The position numbers and the translations under genes were made by a program. The notes beneath the pieces were generated by a model. The model worked only from the letters and a program-made list of their open reading frames with translations. It ran no database searches and had not been told where the DNA came from. DNA of 64,000 nucleotides, taken from F23-B02 sp963632825 (GTDB taxonomy: Bacteria; Bacillota; Clostridia; Oscillospirales; Oscillospiraceae). The stretch lies in NCBI GenBank assembly GCA_963632825.1, contig CAVGWF010000005.1, positions 62,001 to 126,000 on the forward strand, read 5' to 3'. Of the stretch, positions 17,162 through 26,441 are shown piece after piece (the stretch's first letter is position 1; each line of letters starts with the position of its first letter).

Positions 17162-18310
17162 ATGACAACTATCTACATGATACGGCATGCCGAAGCGGAG
17201 GGCAATCTCTACCGCATCGTGCAGGGGCAGCTAAACAGCTACATCACCGTGCGCGGAAAGAAGCAGATAGCCGCACTCGCCGAGAGATTCAGGGATGTGC
17301 ACCTCGACGCGCTGTATTCAAGTGACCTGCGCCGCGCCGTCGACACGGCGGGTGCAATAACGAAATATCATGACCTGCCCATCCGGAAAACGCCCAAGCT
17401 CAGAGAGCTGAATCTCGGCGTATGTGAGGGCATGAGCTTCGGCGAAATGTACAGATTTGACCCTGTTCAGATGGACAACTTCAACAACGATCCCGCAAGC
17501 TGGACCGCCCCGAAGGCGGAGAGCTTTGCCGCGTGCACCGTGAGGATATATTCCGCCGTTACCGAGATAGCGGAGGAAAACCCCGGAAAAACCGTCGCCG
17601 TTGTGAGCCACGGAATGGCTATCCGCTCACTGCTGGCGGCAATACTGAATGTCGAAAGCCGCGACATACCCTCGCTGCCGCACGGAGACAACACAGCCGT
17701 GAGCAAGCTGATCTACGATAAGGGAAAATTCACCGTTGAGTATTATAACGACAACACCCACCTGCCGCCGGAGCTTTCCACCTTTGCCCGTCAGAGCTGG
17801 TGGAAGGAGGAGACCCGCGGTGCGGACGAAAACAATATGTACTACCTCCCGCTTGACCCCGGAGAGGAGGGCGGACTGTACATACGGTGCTATGAGCAGG
17901 CTTGGAAAGCCGCTCACGGCGACCTGAAGAATTTTTATGCCGGAACCTATCTTCGCTCCGCATGCGAGCACTTCAAAAAGAATAAATTTTCCGTTCTGAA
18001 GGGCTTTCGCTCAAACGGCGAGTTCGTCGGGATAGTGGAGATGGACTGCGCGCGCTCCGAGGCGGCCGGCATCGGCTGGATAAGCCTTGTCTATGTAGAG
18101 CCCGGGCTGCGCGGCATGGGGCTGGGCACCCAGCTTCTGGGCAGAGCCATAACCGATTACGAGGTGCTCGGACGCAGGAGCGTGCGGCTCCATGTTTCGT
18201 CGAAAAACGAAAACGCCGTAAGGTTTTACGAAGGTCTCGGGTTTGAGATACTCGGCAGCGAGCCCGGAGCGGGTGCGCCGCTTTATCTGATGGAAAAGAA
18301 GTTTGAGTAG
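17162..18310 (+). CDS. Histidine phosphatase - GNAT acetyltransferase fusion
   Basis: 382 residues. Residues 1-195 are a histidine phosphatase (phosphoglycerate mutase-like): RHAEAEGN (8-15) with the phosphorylated His, YSSDLRRAVDTA, and the second catalytic SHGMAIRS (about 149). Residues about 215-382 are a GNAT N-acetyltransferase, with the acetyl-CoA loop GLRGMGLGTQLL (about 315) and SKNENAVRFYEGLGFE. The two are usually separate proteins. No substrate can be assigned. First gene of an eight-gene run to 25088. Confidence 0.9.
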   Translation: MTTIYMIRHAEAEGNLYRIVQGQLNSYITVRGKKQIAALAERFRDVHLDALYSSDLRRAVDTAGAITKYHDLPIRKTPKLRELNLGVCEGMSFGEMYRFDPVQMDNFNNDPASWTAPKAESFAACTVRIYSAVTEIAEENPGKTVAVVSHGMAIRSLLAAILNVESRDIPSLPHGDNTAVSKLIYDKGKFTVEYYNDNTHLPPELSTFARQSWWKEETRGADENNMYYLPLDPGEEGGLYIRCYEQAWKAAHGDLKNFYAGTYLRSACEHFKKNKFSVLKGFRSNGEFVGIVEMDCARSEAAGIGWISLVYVEPGLRGMGLGTQLLGRAITDYEVLGRRSVRLHVSSKNENAVRFYEGLGFEILGSEPGAGAPLYLMEKKFE

Positions 18311-18314
18311 AAAA

Positions 18315-19409
18315 ATGTCGAAATGGAATGAAAATGCGATCGTTGAGGAGTTCGATCCGGGCGGAAAGCGAATGATTGCCGTGTCGGATATCCACGCCAA
18401 TCTCCCCTATTTCAGAGGTCTGCTGGAGAAGGTCGGCTTCTCCGGCGGCGACGAGCTGATAATACTCGGTGATTTTCTCGAAAAAGGGCATTGCAGCCTC
18501 GAGACCCTGAGGTATATAATGGAGCTGCACAGCAGAGGAAACTGCCATGTTCTGTGCGGAAACTGCGACTCATGGTGCGATGCGCTCGATTCCGAGCGGA
18601 TGTACTGGTCCTCCCGCATAGTTGACTATATGTACTCCCGCAAAAGCGGGATAATGTGGGACGCGGTAACGGGTCTCGGCATTGAGGTAACGCCCGGACT
18701 TCGGTTCGAGCCGCTTATTCCGGAGCTCAGATCCCGCTACGCGCCCGAGTGGGATTTCCTGCGCAGCCTTCCCCATATTATAGAAACGCCGCGATGCACC
18801 TTCGTGCACGGCGGCATAAGACCGGGCATAGACCCGCGCACCATGCGCGGGGGCGACTGTATGAAATTTGACCACTTCATGGACTATGGCTATACCTTCG
18901 GCAAGTGGGTCGTGGTCGGGCACTGGCCGGTGATGCTGTATCTGCCCGATCATGTGTGCGCAAACCCGATCATTGACAGGGAGCACCGCATCGTTTCAAT
19001 CGACGGCGGATGCTCTTTAAAAGATGATGGGCAGCTCAACGGGCTGATAATCCCGCCCGAGGGTGATTTCGACTTCTGTGCCTATGACCGGTTCCCCGTG
19101 AAAACCGTCGTCACCCCGCAGAAAAAGGGCGGCAGGAGCTACTACATCCGCTGGGGCGACAATGATGTTCAGGTGCTGCGGCGCGGCGAGGAGTTCTCGC
19201 TCTGCCGCCATGTGCGCACGGGCTATGAAATGGAGATACTGACGAAATATCTCTACTCCGATGAGGAATTCTGCAAGTGCAACGATTCGACAGACCTCGT
19301 ACCGGAGCTTAACGCCGGCGATAAGGTCAGCATCGTCGAGGAGACCTCCCGCGGCTGGCTTATAAAGCACAACGGCACCTCCGGCTGGTATTTTGGAGAG
19401 CTTATATGA
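18315..19409 (+). CDS. Metallophosphoesterase with C-terminal SH3-like domain
   Basis: 364 residues. Calcineurin-type motifs in order: SDIHAN (Asp25, His27), GDFLEKG (about 53), GNCDSW (about 83) and VVGHW (about 201), with FVHGG between. The GNCD variant is also seen in YfcE-type phosphodiesterases. The last 60 residues (DLVPELNAGDKVSIVEETSRG...) look like a bacterial SH3 domain. An in-frame TTG at 18303 overlaps the previous gene; ATG 18315 is chosen though its RBS is weak, consistent with coupling. Overlaps the next gene by 4 bp (ATGA). Confidence 0.85.
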   Translation: MSKWNENAIVEEFDPGGKRMIAVSDIHANLPYFRGLLEKVGFSGGDELIILGDFLEKGHCSLETLRYIMELHSRGNCHVLCGNCDSWCDALDSERMYWSSRIVDYMYSRKSGIMWDAVTGLGIEVTPGLRFEPLIPELRSRYAPEWDFLRSLPHIIETPRCTFVHGGIRPGIDPRTMRGGDCMKFDHFMDYGYTFGKWVVVGHWPVMLYLPDHVCANPIIDREHRIVSIDGGCSLKDDGQLNGLIIPPEGDFDFCAYDRFPVKTVVTPQKKGGRSYYIRWGDNDVQVLRRGEEFSLCRHVRTGYEMEILTKYLYSDEEFCKCNDSTDLVPELNAGDKVSIVEETSRGWLIKHNGTSGWYFGELI

Positions 19410-21349
19410 CCGATAATCTTGAATTTTTGCCCGTCTCGCGCGGCGAGATGCATGAGCGCGGCTGGTGGTGGTATGATTTCCTGCTCGTAACGGGAGATGC
19501 CTATGTCGATCACCCAAGCTTCGGTCCTGCCGTTATCGGCAGGCTGCTTGAAGCCGACGGCTACCGCGTCGCGGTGCTCGCGCAGCCCGACTGGCACTCT
19601 GCCGAAGCCTTTGAGGCGTTCGGCAGACCTCGCCTCGGTATTCTGATCTGCGCAGGCAACCTCGACTCCATGGTCGCACATTACACCGCGGCGAAAAAAC
19701 GCCGCAGCGAGGATTTCTATTCTCCCGGCAAAAAGGCGGGACTGCGCCCCGACAGGGCGACGATAGTGTATTCAAACCGTGCGCGCGAGGCGTTCGGCGC
19801 CGGGGTGCCCATCGTCATCGGCGGACTTGAGGCGTCGCTGCGGCGCTTTGCGCACTATGACTACTGGGACGACAAGGTGCGCCGCTCCATTCTCGTGGAT
19901 TCGGGCGCGGACATTCTTGTCTACGGCATGGGTGAAACGGCTATGCGCGAGATAGCGCGCAGACTGAAAAAGAAAATACCTGTTTCCGGAATACGCGACA
20001 TCCGCGGCACCGCAATACTCACGCGTGATGCCGCCGAGTGCGCCTTTGACGCGGTAACGCTGCCGTCGTTTGCCGATGTGTGCGACAGCAAGCGCTTTTA
20101 CGCCGACGCAACGCGAACGGAATACGCCGAGCACGACCCCGTGCGCGGCAGGGCGCTCATTCAGGAGCATGACGGCAGGTACCTCATCGTAAATCCGCCG
20201 GCAATGCCTCTGGAGACAAAGGAGCTCGACCGCGTTGCCGAGCTTCCGTATACAAAGAGGTACCACCCCATGTACGAGCCGCTCGGAGGCGTGCCCGCCA
20301 TAGAGGAGGTCAGATTCTCGGTTATCCATAACCGCGGCTGCTTCGGCGGATGCAGCTTCTGTGCGCTGGCGTTCCACCAGGGCAGAATGGTAACCAGCCG
20401 CAGTCACGAGAGCGTCATCCGCGAGGTGACGGCGCTCACGAAATTCCCCGATTTCAAGGGCTATATAAATGATGTCGGCGGACCCTCGGCAAATTTCCGG
20501 CACCACTCGTGCAAAAAGCAGGCAAAGTGCGGAATGTGTGCGGACAGGCGCTGCCTTGCACCCACGCCGTGCCCGAATCTCGACGCAGACCACTCGGATT
20601 ATCTCGCGCTTCTGCGTAAGCTGCGGCAGATACCGGGCATAAAAAAGGTGTTCGTGCGCAGCGGCATCCGATATGACTATATGCTTGAGGATAAAAACGA
20701 CGATTTCTTTAAGGAGCTGGTGAAATACCACATCTCCGGTCAGCTCAAGGTCGCACCGGAGCACTGCATCGACGGCGTGCTCGACTATATGGGAAAGCCG
20801 CACATAGATGTATACGAGCGGTTCATGGAAAAATATAAAAAGCTCAACGACCGCTACAGCAAGGAGCAGTATATCGTTCCATACCTCATGTCCTCGCACC
20901 CCGGCAGCACGATCAACGACGCCATAGCACTCGCCGAATATCTCAACAGGCGCGGGCGCCAGCCCGAGCAGGTGCAGGACTTTTACCCCACGCCCGGCAC
21001 GCTCTCGACCTGCATGTACTACACCGGCATAGACCCTACGACGATGAAGTCGGTATATGTGGCAAGGACCTTCCACGAAAAGGCGATGCAGCGCGCGCTT
21101 CTGCAATGGAAGCGTCCGGATAAGCGAAAGCTCGTTATAGAGGCGCTGAAGGAGGCCGGCAGAGAGGATCTGATAGGCTTCACGCCGGAGTGTCTCGTGC
21201 GCCCGGACAGAAGCCCAAAGCCCAAGGCTCCGGCAAAGCCGAAGGAGCCGGAAAAACCGAAAATGACAAAAAAGGCCGGCTACGCCAAGGGCTGGGCAAA
21301 GCCCAAGTCCAAGGGCGGCGCGAGATCCGGCAAAAAGAAAGGAAAGTGA
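19406..21349 (+). CDS. YgiQ family radical SAM protein
   Basis: 647 residues, normal for YgiQ (about 600-700). N-terminal region ERGWWWYDFLLVTGDAYVDHPSFG is diagnostic. The radical SAM cluster motif CFGGCSFCA (C-x3-C-x2-C) starts near residue 314. A Lys/Pro-rich basic tail (615-647) probably binds nucleic acid. YgiQ proteins lack a firmly known reaction. Overlaps the phosphoesterase stop by 4 bp. Confidence 0.95.
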   Translation: MTDNLEFLPVSRGEMHERGWWWYDFLLVTGDAYVDHPSFGPAVIGRLLEADGYRVAVLAQPDWHSAEAFEAFGRPRLGILICAGNLDSMVAHYTAAKKRRSEDFYSPGKKAGLRPDRATIVYSNRAREAFGAGVPIVIGGLEASLRRFAHYDYWDDKVRRSILVDSGADILVYGMGETAMREIARRLKKKIPVSGIRDIRGTAILTRDAAECAFDAVTLPSFADVCDSKRFYADATRTEYAEHDPVRGRALIQEHDGRYLIVNPPAMPLETKELDRVAELPYTKRYHPMYEPLGGVPAIEEVRFSVIHNRGCFGGCSFCALAFHQGRMVTSRSHESVIREVTALTKFPDFKGYINDVGGPSANFRHHSCKKQAKCGMCADRRCLAPTPCPNLDADHSDYLALLRKLRQIPGIKKVFVRSGIRYDYMLEDKNDDFFKELVKYHISGQLKVAPEHCIDGVLDYMGKPHIDVYERFMEKYKKLNDRYSKEQYIVPYLMSSHPGSTINDAIALAEYLNRRGRQPEQVQDFYPTPGTLSTCMYYTGIDPTTMKSVYVARTFHEKAMQRALLQWKRPDKRKLVIEALKEAGREDLIGFTPECLVRPDRSPKPKAPAKPKEPEKPKMTKKAGYAKGWAKPKSKGGARSGKKKGK

Positions 21350-21355
21350 AATGCA

Positions 21356-21775
21356 ATGAAGTACAAAAGATTTGACGGCACCATAGTCGTGCGTATAGAC
21401 CGCGGCGAGGAGATACTCGACAAGCTCCGTGAGCTGGCACTTGCGGAGAACATAAAGCTCGCCTCAGTAACGGCACTGGGTGCAACAAACGATTTCACCG
21501 TCGGAGTTTTCAACACCGCCGAGAAGAAATACCACTCAAACGAGTTTAAGGGTGCATTTGAAATAGTCTCGCTTACGGGCACCATAAACACGATGGACGG
21601 GCAGTTTTACACGCACATACACATGTCTGCGGGAAACGAAAAGGGCGAGGTGTTCGGCGGTCATCTCAACCGCGCGATGGTCTCGGCTACCTGCGAGATG
21701 ATAGTCACCGTAATAGACGGAGAGGTGGACAGATACCTCGACTCTGATGTAGGGCTGAATCTGTTTAAGCTGTGA
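21356..21775 (+). CDS. PPC (DUF296) domain DNA-binding protein
   Basis: 139 residues forming a single PPC/DUF296 domain. FYTHIHMSAGNEKGEVFGGHL contains the conserved His residues and GG that form the trimeric metal site. Bacterial members are small trimeric proteins of unclear role; the plant relatives bind AT-rich DNA. RBS AAAGGA precedes ATG 21356. The next gene overlaps by 4 bp (GTGA). Confidence 0.88.
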   Translation: MKYKRFDGTIVVRIDRGEEILDKLRELALAENIKLASVTALGATNDFTVGVFNTAEKKYHSNEFKGAFEIVSLTGTINTMDGQFYTHIHMSAGNEKGEVFGGHLNRAMVSATCEMIVTVIDGEVDRYLDSDVGLNLFKL

Positions 21776-22044
21776 CGGCCGTACTTATGTATTATCTGGC
21801 TGCGGTGAACATCATTCTGTGCGCCATGATGGGCATTGACAAATACCGCGCCAAAATGAGACAAAGGCGCATACCGGAAGCGACTCTCTTTACCTTCGCC
21901 GTCATCGGCGGCGCTCTCGGCGGCACCGTCGGAATGTATTCGTTCCGGCACAAGACCCGTCACACGGGCTTTGCCGTGGGCTTTCCGCTGCTTGCGATCG
22001 TACAGATCGCGTTAGTTATCTTCCTGTTTTCCAAATTCGCATAG
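21772..22044 (+). CDS. DUF1294 membrane protein
   Basis: 90 residues with three hydrophobic helices and the diagnostic loop MGIDKYRAKMRQRRIPE followed by GGALGG and FRHKTRH, as in DUF1294. Function unknown for the family. GTG 21772 overlaps the previous stop; ATG 21787 is the alternative. Confidence 0.88.
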   Translation: MTAVLMYYLAAVNIILCAMMGIDKYRAKMRQRRIPEATLFTFAVIGGALGGTVGMYSFRHKTRHTGFAVGFPLLAIVQIALVIFLFSKFA

Positions 22045-22060
22045 AAAGAAGACCTTAGCA

Positions 22061-23083
22061 ATGAAAGACAAACTCAAGGGGCTGCTGCTGTGCCTTGTCA
22101 TCGCCGCCCCCGCATGGCTGCTCGGACGCAGATTTGCCGTCGTTGGCGGTCCCATTATCGCCATCATCTTCGGCATGATAGCCGGCATTTTCCTCAAAAA
22201 CCGCGCACCGTTTGACGCGGGCATCAAATTCACCTCGAAAAAGATACTCCAGTGGGCGGTCATCCTGCTCGGCTTCGGCATGAATCTGAGCGTTATAGCG
22301 CGCACCGGCGTTCAGTCGCTGCCGATAATCCTGAGCACGATAACGACATCGCTGCTCATCGCGTTTATCATGTGCAGGGTGCTCAAAATGCCGTCGGGCA
22401 TTGCAACGCTCGTGGGCGTGGGCTCGTCTATCTGCGGCGGCTCGGCGATAGCGGCAACGGCTCCGGTCATAAATGCGGGCGACGATGAGGTCGCGCAGGC
22501 GATCTCCGTAATTTTCTTTTACAATGTCATCGCGGCACTCATATTCCCTCTCATGGGCACGCTCATCGGCTTCTCGACCACCTCGGGCGAGGCGTTCGGG
22601 ATCTTCGCGGGCACGGCGGTCAACGATACCTCGTCCGTTACCGCTGCGGCGTCCACATGGGACAGCATGTGGGGGCTCGGCTCGGAAACGCTCGACAAGG
22701 CCGTGACCGTAAAGCTCACCCGCACTCTCGCCATTATTCCCATAACTCTGGGGCTGGCGCTCATCCGCTCGAAAAAATCCGCCGGCGAGAGCGGGCAGAG
22801 AGTCAGCATAAAAAAGGTTTTCCCCATGTTCATTCTCTATTTTGTGCTGGCATCGGTCATCACGACAATAGCTCAGGCGCTCGGCGTTCCGGCAGATGTC
22901 TTTTCACCGTTTAAGGAGCTGAGCAAGTTCATGATAGTGCTCGCCATGGCCGCCATCGGGCTTAACACCGATCCCGTGAAGCTCGTCAAAAGCGGCGGCA
23001 AGCCCCTGCTGCTCGGCTTCTGCTGCTGGGTCGGCATAACCGGCGTTGCAATTGCAATGCAGCACCTCCTCGGGCTTATTTAA
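22061..23083 (+). CDS. YeiH-family putative sulfate exporter (UPF0324)
   Basis: 340 residues with about 10 membrane helices. Motifs typical of YeiH/UPF0324: WAVILLGFGMNL, VGVGSSICGGSAIAATAPVI and GTAVNDTSSV. Annotated as sulfate exporters by family, with limited direct proof. 16 bp after DUF1294 in the same operon. Confidence 0.92.
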   Translation: MKDKLKGLLLCLVIAAPAWLLGRRFAVVGGPIIAIIFGMIAGIFLKNRAPFDAGIKFTSKKILQWAVILLGFGMNLSVIARTGVQSLPIILSTITTSLLIAFIMCRVLKMPSGIATLVGVGSSICGGSAIAATAPVINAGDDEVAQAISVIFFYNVIAALIFPLMGTLIGFSTTSGEAFGIFAGTAVNDTSSVTAAASTWDSMWGLGSETLDKAVTVKLTRTLAIIPITLGLALIRSKKSAGESGQRVSIKKVFPMFILYFVLASVITTIAQALGVPADVFSPFKELSKFMIVLAMAAIGLNTDPVKLVKSGGKPLLLGFCCWVGITGVAIAMQHLLGLI

Positions 23084-23084
23084 C

Positions 23085-23153
23085 GGCGCTTGTCTGCACC
23101 TGCGGATACGGGCATTGCGGTGTCCCGGCCGGCGGGTGCGGAAAGACGCCTCC
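23085..23153 (+). repeat. Short hairpin form of the dispersed repeat (R3)
   Basis: About 70 bp, starting GGCGCTTGTCTGCACCTGCG and ending GGGTGCGGAAAGACGCC, inverted ends around the module-A core. Same form as R2. Sits between YeiH and the folD RBS inside the operon. Confidence 0.7.
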
Positions 23154-23175
23154 GACAAGGAAAGGAGTGAGCCGT

Positions 23176-24021
23176 GTGGCGGTTTTAATAGACGGAAAGA
23201 AGCTTGCGGAAAAGCTGTGTGCCGAGGTAGCGGAGGAAGCCGGAAGGCTTGCGCGCAGACCGTGCCTTGCGGCGGTGCTTGTCGGCAGCGATCCGGCATC
23301 GCAGATATATGTGCGCAACAAGGAGCGCGACTGCAGGAAATGCGGCATTGACAGCAGGAGATATGATCTCGGCGAAGCGGTAAGCGAAACGGAGCTTCTC
23401 TCGCTTATTGCCGCGCTCAACGCAGACGATGCCGTGGACGGCATCCTTGTACAGCTTCCGCTGCCGGAGCATATCTGCGAGCGCAATATCATAAATGCGA
23501 TCGACCCCGACAAGGATGTTGACGCATTCCACCCGATAAATGTCGGCAGGATGGTGACATGTCAGGCGCATCTGCTGCCGTGCACGCCTGCGGGCATCAT
23601 GGTGATGCTGCACGAATACGGCATCTCGCCGGACGGCAGGCACTGTGTCATTGTCGGGCGCAGCAGCATAGTCGGCAGACCCATGGGTATGCTTATGCTC
23701 AACGCCGACGCAACCGTGACATACTGCCACCGGCACACAAGTGACCTTGCCGCAATGACGCGGCAGGCGGATATACTCATCGTCGCCGCCGGCTCGCCGA
23801 GGCTCATAACGGGCGACATGGTCAAGCCCGGCGCCGCGATAATAGATGTTGCCATGAACCGCGACCCCGAAACGGGTAAATTCTTCGGCGATGTGTGCTT
23901 TGACGATGTCGAGCCCAAGGCGGCATTCATAACGCCGGTGCCCGGCGGCGTGGGTCCGATGACCCGCGCAATGCTCATGAAAAACATCCTTTCCGCCGCG
24001 AAGGCGAGGGGTGAGAAATGA
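23176..24021 (+). CDS. folD: Bifunctional methylene-THF dehydrogenase / methenyl-THF cyclohydrolase
   Basis: 281 residues, the normal FolD length. Signatures: VGSDPASQIYVRNKERDC with the Lys of the Tyr-x3-Lys site, the VQLPLPEH loop, the NADP site VIVGRSSIVGRPMGMLM and the C-terminal PVPGGVGPMTRAMLM. Cytosolic, one-carbon metabolism. GTG 23176 is preferred because AAAGGAG ends 8 bp before it; the GTG at 23167 overlaps that RBS. Confidence 0.96.
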   Translation: MAVLIDGKKLAEKLCAEVAEEAGRLARRPCLAAVLVGSDPASQIYVRNKERDCRKCGIDSRRYDLGEAVSETELLSLIAALNADDAVDGILVQLPLPEHICERNIINAIDPDKDVDAFHPINVGRMVTCQAHLLPCTPAGIMVMLHEYGISPDGRHCVIVGRSSIVGRPMGMLMLNADATVTYCHRHTSDLAAMTRQADILIVAAGSPRLITGDMVKPGAAIIDVAMNRDPETGKFFGDVCFDDVEPKAAFITPVPGGVGPMTRAMLMKNILSAAKARGEK

Positions 24022-25088
24022 TCGCAAAAAGCAGGAACAGCGGGGTGGACCTGCTTAAGTCGCTGTCCATGTTCCTTGTGGTTTTGCTGCACATAAACAC
24101 GGCAGGCGGGGCACTCGGCGGCAGCGTGCCGGACTCTGCGCAGTGGTGGATAGCAGACCTCGCACAATCGGCATCGTACTGCTGCGTTGACTGCTTCGCG
24201 CTCATAACGGGCTTCCTGATGACCGGGCGTGCGTTCCGGCCGGGGCGCATGGTTTCGTCGTGGTTGTAGGTCGCGTTTTACTCCGTGGTGACGGCTGCCG
24301 CGTGGTACATACTCATGCCGGGACAGATTGATTCAGAGTTCGTGACCTCGGCTTTTTTCCCTGTGCTGAACTCGAGCTACTGGTACTTCACCGCGTACTT
24401 CGTCATGTTTTTCTTCACGCCGTTTTTGAACGCAATGCTGAATGCACTGGACAGGCACGGCAGAAAAATGCTGCTGGCGGCGATCTTTGTTTTCATGTCG
24501 CTGCTGCCTACAGTCAACCCGCTTCCGATCATGCCGCTGGCAAGCGGCTACAGCGCCATATGGCTCTCGGCACTGTATCTTGTCGGCGCGTGCGTGAAGC
24601 TCGATAAGCTGTACGAGCGTGCAGGAATCAAATTCTTTGCGCTCGTATATTTTGCTTCGGTTGCGGTCATGCTGCTGTGGCAGGTATGTGACCGTGAGGG
24701 CGGGATGCTGCTTGTCGACTACCTTTCGCCGACGGTGATTGCATGCTCGGTCGCACTGCTGTGCGCATTCTGCCGGCTGCGTGTTCCCGACAGGCTTGCG
24801 GGCACGGCAAAATTTCTGAGCTCGACCTCCTTCGGCGTGTATCTCATCCACAGCAGTCCATTCATCTGGAGCAGCTGCATAGTCGGCAGCTTCAGCTTCA
24901 TCGGTGGGCTGAGTCCCGCACTCGTGCTGCCGTATGAGCTCGGATACGCTGCGGCAATATACGCTGCGTGTACGCTTATAGAATGTTTGCGCCAGCTGCT
25001 GTTTAAGCTCTGCCGCCTTGACCGGCTTGCCGCCGTGATTGCGCGGCTGCTCAACAGAGCGCTCCTGCGCGAGAGACAGACGGCATAG
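24018..25088 (+). pseudogene. Acyltransferase family 3 gene interrupted by an in-frame TAG
   Basis: Reading from ATG 24018 gives 83 codons, then TAG at 24267-24269. The same frame stays open to 25088 and continues the protein (VAFYSVVTAAAWYILMPG...), 356 residues in all, the usual acyltransferase-3 length with about 10 helices. The N-terminal LLKSLSMFLVVLLHINT holds the conserved His. These enzymes O-acetylate surface glycans. A single C-to-T change (CAG to TAG) would explain the break; the rest shows no decay, so it is recent, or a sequence error. Overlaps folD by 4 bp. Confidence 0.85.
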
Positions 25089-25104
25089 GCTTTTTGACAG
25101 ACCG

Positions 25105-25144
25105 AAAACAAGTGCGATGCATCGTTCTGCATCGCACTTGTTTT
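25105..25144. terminator. Strong bidirectional terminator
   Basis: 17-bp perfect stem (25105-25121 / 25128-25144), loop TCGTTC, T-run after and A-run before. Lies between the end of the plus-strand operon and the end of prfB. Confidence 0.85.
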
Positions 25145-25169
25145 TATTATTAATTATTATATATATGAA

Positions 25170-26276
25170 TCAGTTGGATGCCTTCATTGCAAGATAGGCA
25201 TTTATAAACCCGTCTATATCTCCGTCCATGACATTCTGGATATTGCCGTTTTCAAAGCCCGTACGGTGATCCTTCGCCAGCGTGTACGGCATGAAAACAT
25301 ACGAGCGGATCTGGCTGCCCCACTCTATCTTCTGCTGAACGCCCTTAATGTCGCTTATCTTCTCGAGATGCTCGCGCTCCTTTATCTCGGCAAGACGCGC
25401 GCGCAGCATGTTGCGGCAGTTCTCCAGGTTCTGAAAATGGCTTCGCTCGACCTGAGACGAGACGACGATACCGGTGGGAAGGTGCGTCAGGCGCACCGCC
25501 GACGAGGTCTTGTTGACCTTCTGACCGCCCGCACCGGAGGAACGGTAGACATCCATCTTGATGTCCTCCTCGCGCAGCTCGATCTCGTTATCGTCGCTTA
25601 TCTCCGGCATGACCTCTACCGCGGAGAACGAGGTGTGGCGGCGGCCCGACGAGTCAAACGGCGATATGCGCACGAGACGGTGTATGCCGTGCTCGCTTTT
25701 TAAGAAGCCGTAGGCGTTTTCGCCCTCTATCATGATAGTGGCGCTTTTTATGCCCGCCTCGTCGCCGTCAAGATAATCCATGAGCTTAACGGTATAGCCG
25801 TGGCGTTCGGCCCACATATTGTACATGCGGTAGAGCATCTGTGTCCAGTCCTGCGCCTCGGTGCCGCCGGCTCCGGCATGGAAGGTGAGGATCGCGTTGT
25901 TGGCGTCGTACTCACCCGTGAGCAGAGTGCCGAGGCGGGTCTCCTCGAGCTTCTTTTCAAACCCGGAGTATTCGCTCTGAAGCTCCGGCAGCATAGAATC
26001 GTCGTCCTCCTCGATGGCCATCTCGCACAGCGTCATCAGATCGTCCCAGCCGGAGCAGAGCTTATCGTAATTCCCGACCTTGTTTTTAAGCTGCTTAAGC
26101 CGCTTCTGCACCTTCTGCGAATTCTCGACATCGTTCCAGAAGCCGTCGAGCGCGCTCTGACCCTCCAGCTCCTCGATCTCCTTTTCGGCAGCTTCGAGGT
26201 GCAGTGCCTCGCGCAGGGAGTCAAGCGTTGGCTTCAAGCCGTTCAATTTTCCTTTATACTCTTCAAACTCTATCAT
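25170..26276 (-). CDS. prfB: Peptide chain release factor 2, no programmed frameshift
   Basis: 368 residues, full RF2 length in one uninterrupted frame. The stop-codon-reading tripeptide SPF (about 205-207) and the GGQ hydrolysis motif (about 248, GAGGQKVNKT) are present. In many bacteria prfB has an internal TGA near codon 26 read by +1 shift; here the matching place reads CAC CTC GAA with no stop. ATG 26276, RBS TAAGGAATGATAAA. Confidence 0.96.
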   Translation of the reverse strand: MIEFEEYKGKLNGLKPTLDSLREALHLEAAEKEIEELEGQSALDGFWNDVENSQKVQKRLKQLKNKVGNYDKLCSGWDDLMTLCEMAIEEDDDSMLPELQSEYSGFEKKLEETRLGTLLTGEYDANNAILTFHAGAGGTEAQDWTQMLYRMYNMWAERHGYTVKLMDYLDGDEAGIKSATIMIEGENAYGFLKSEHGIHRLVRISPFDSSGRRHTSFSAVEVMPEISDDNEIELREEDIKMDVYRSSGAGGQKVNKTSSAVRLTHLPTGIVVSSQVERSHFQNLENCRNMLRARLAEIKEREHLEKISDIKGVQQKIEWGSQIRSYVFMPYTLAKDHRTGFENGNIQNVMDGDIDGFINAYLAMKASN

Positions 26277-26307
26277 TTTATCATTCCTTAGCCAAAATTG
26301 CTGTAAT

Positions 26308-26336
26308 ATTATACATTAATCCGCGCACATTGTAAA
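26308..26336 (-). promoter_or_regulatory. Promoter for prfB
   Basis: Minus-strand TTTACA (26331-26336), 17-bp spacer, TATAAT (26308-26313). Confidence 0.7.
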
Positions 26337-26381
26337 CCGGAAACTGCGGTTTTATTTTGTACGGTGAATAACCCCCGCTTG

Positions 26382-26410
26382 TTGCAAGCGGAAGGCATAT
26401 GTGGTAAGAT
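26382..26410 (+). promoter_or_regulatory. Promoter for udk-tdk
   Basis: TTGCAA (26382-26387), 17-bp spacer, TAAGAT (26405-26410); start codon 31 bp downstream. Confidence 0.55.
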
Positions 26411-26441
26411 GTAGGCGAGAAAAACATACGGGAGAACGGAT

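Noticed and set aside
24267..24269. TAG as a sense codon (pyrrolysine or amber recoding) in the acyltransferase
   Set aside because: Several intact genes in the window end with TAG, and no recoding element or pyl gene is seen.
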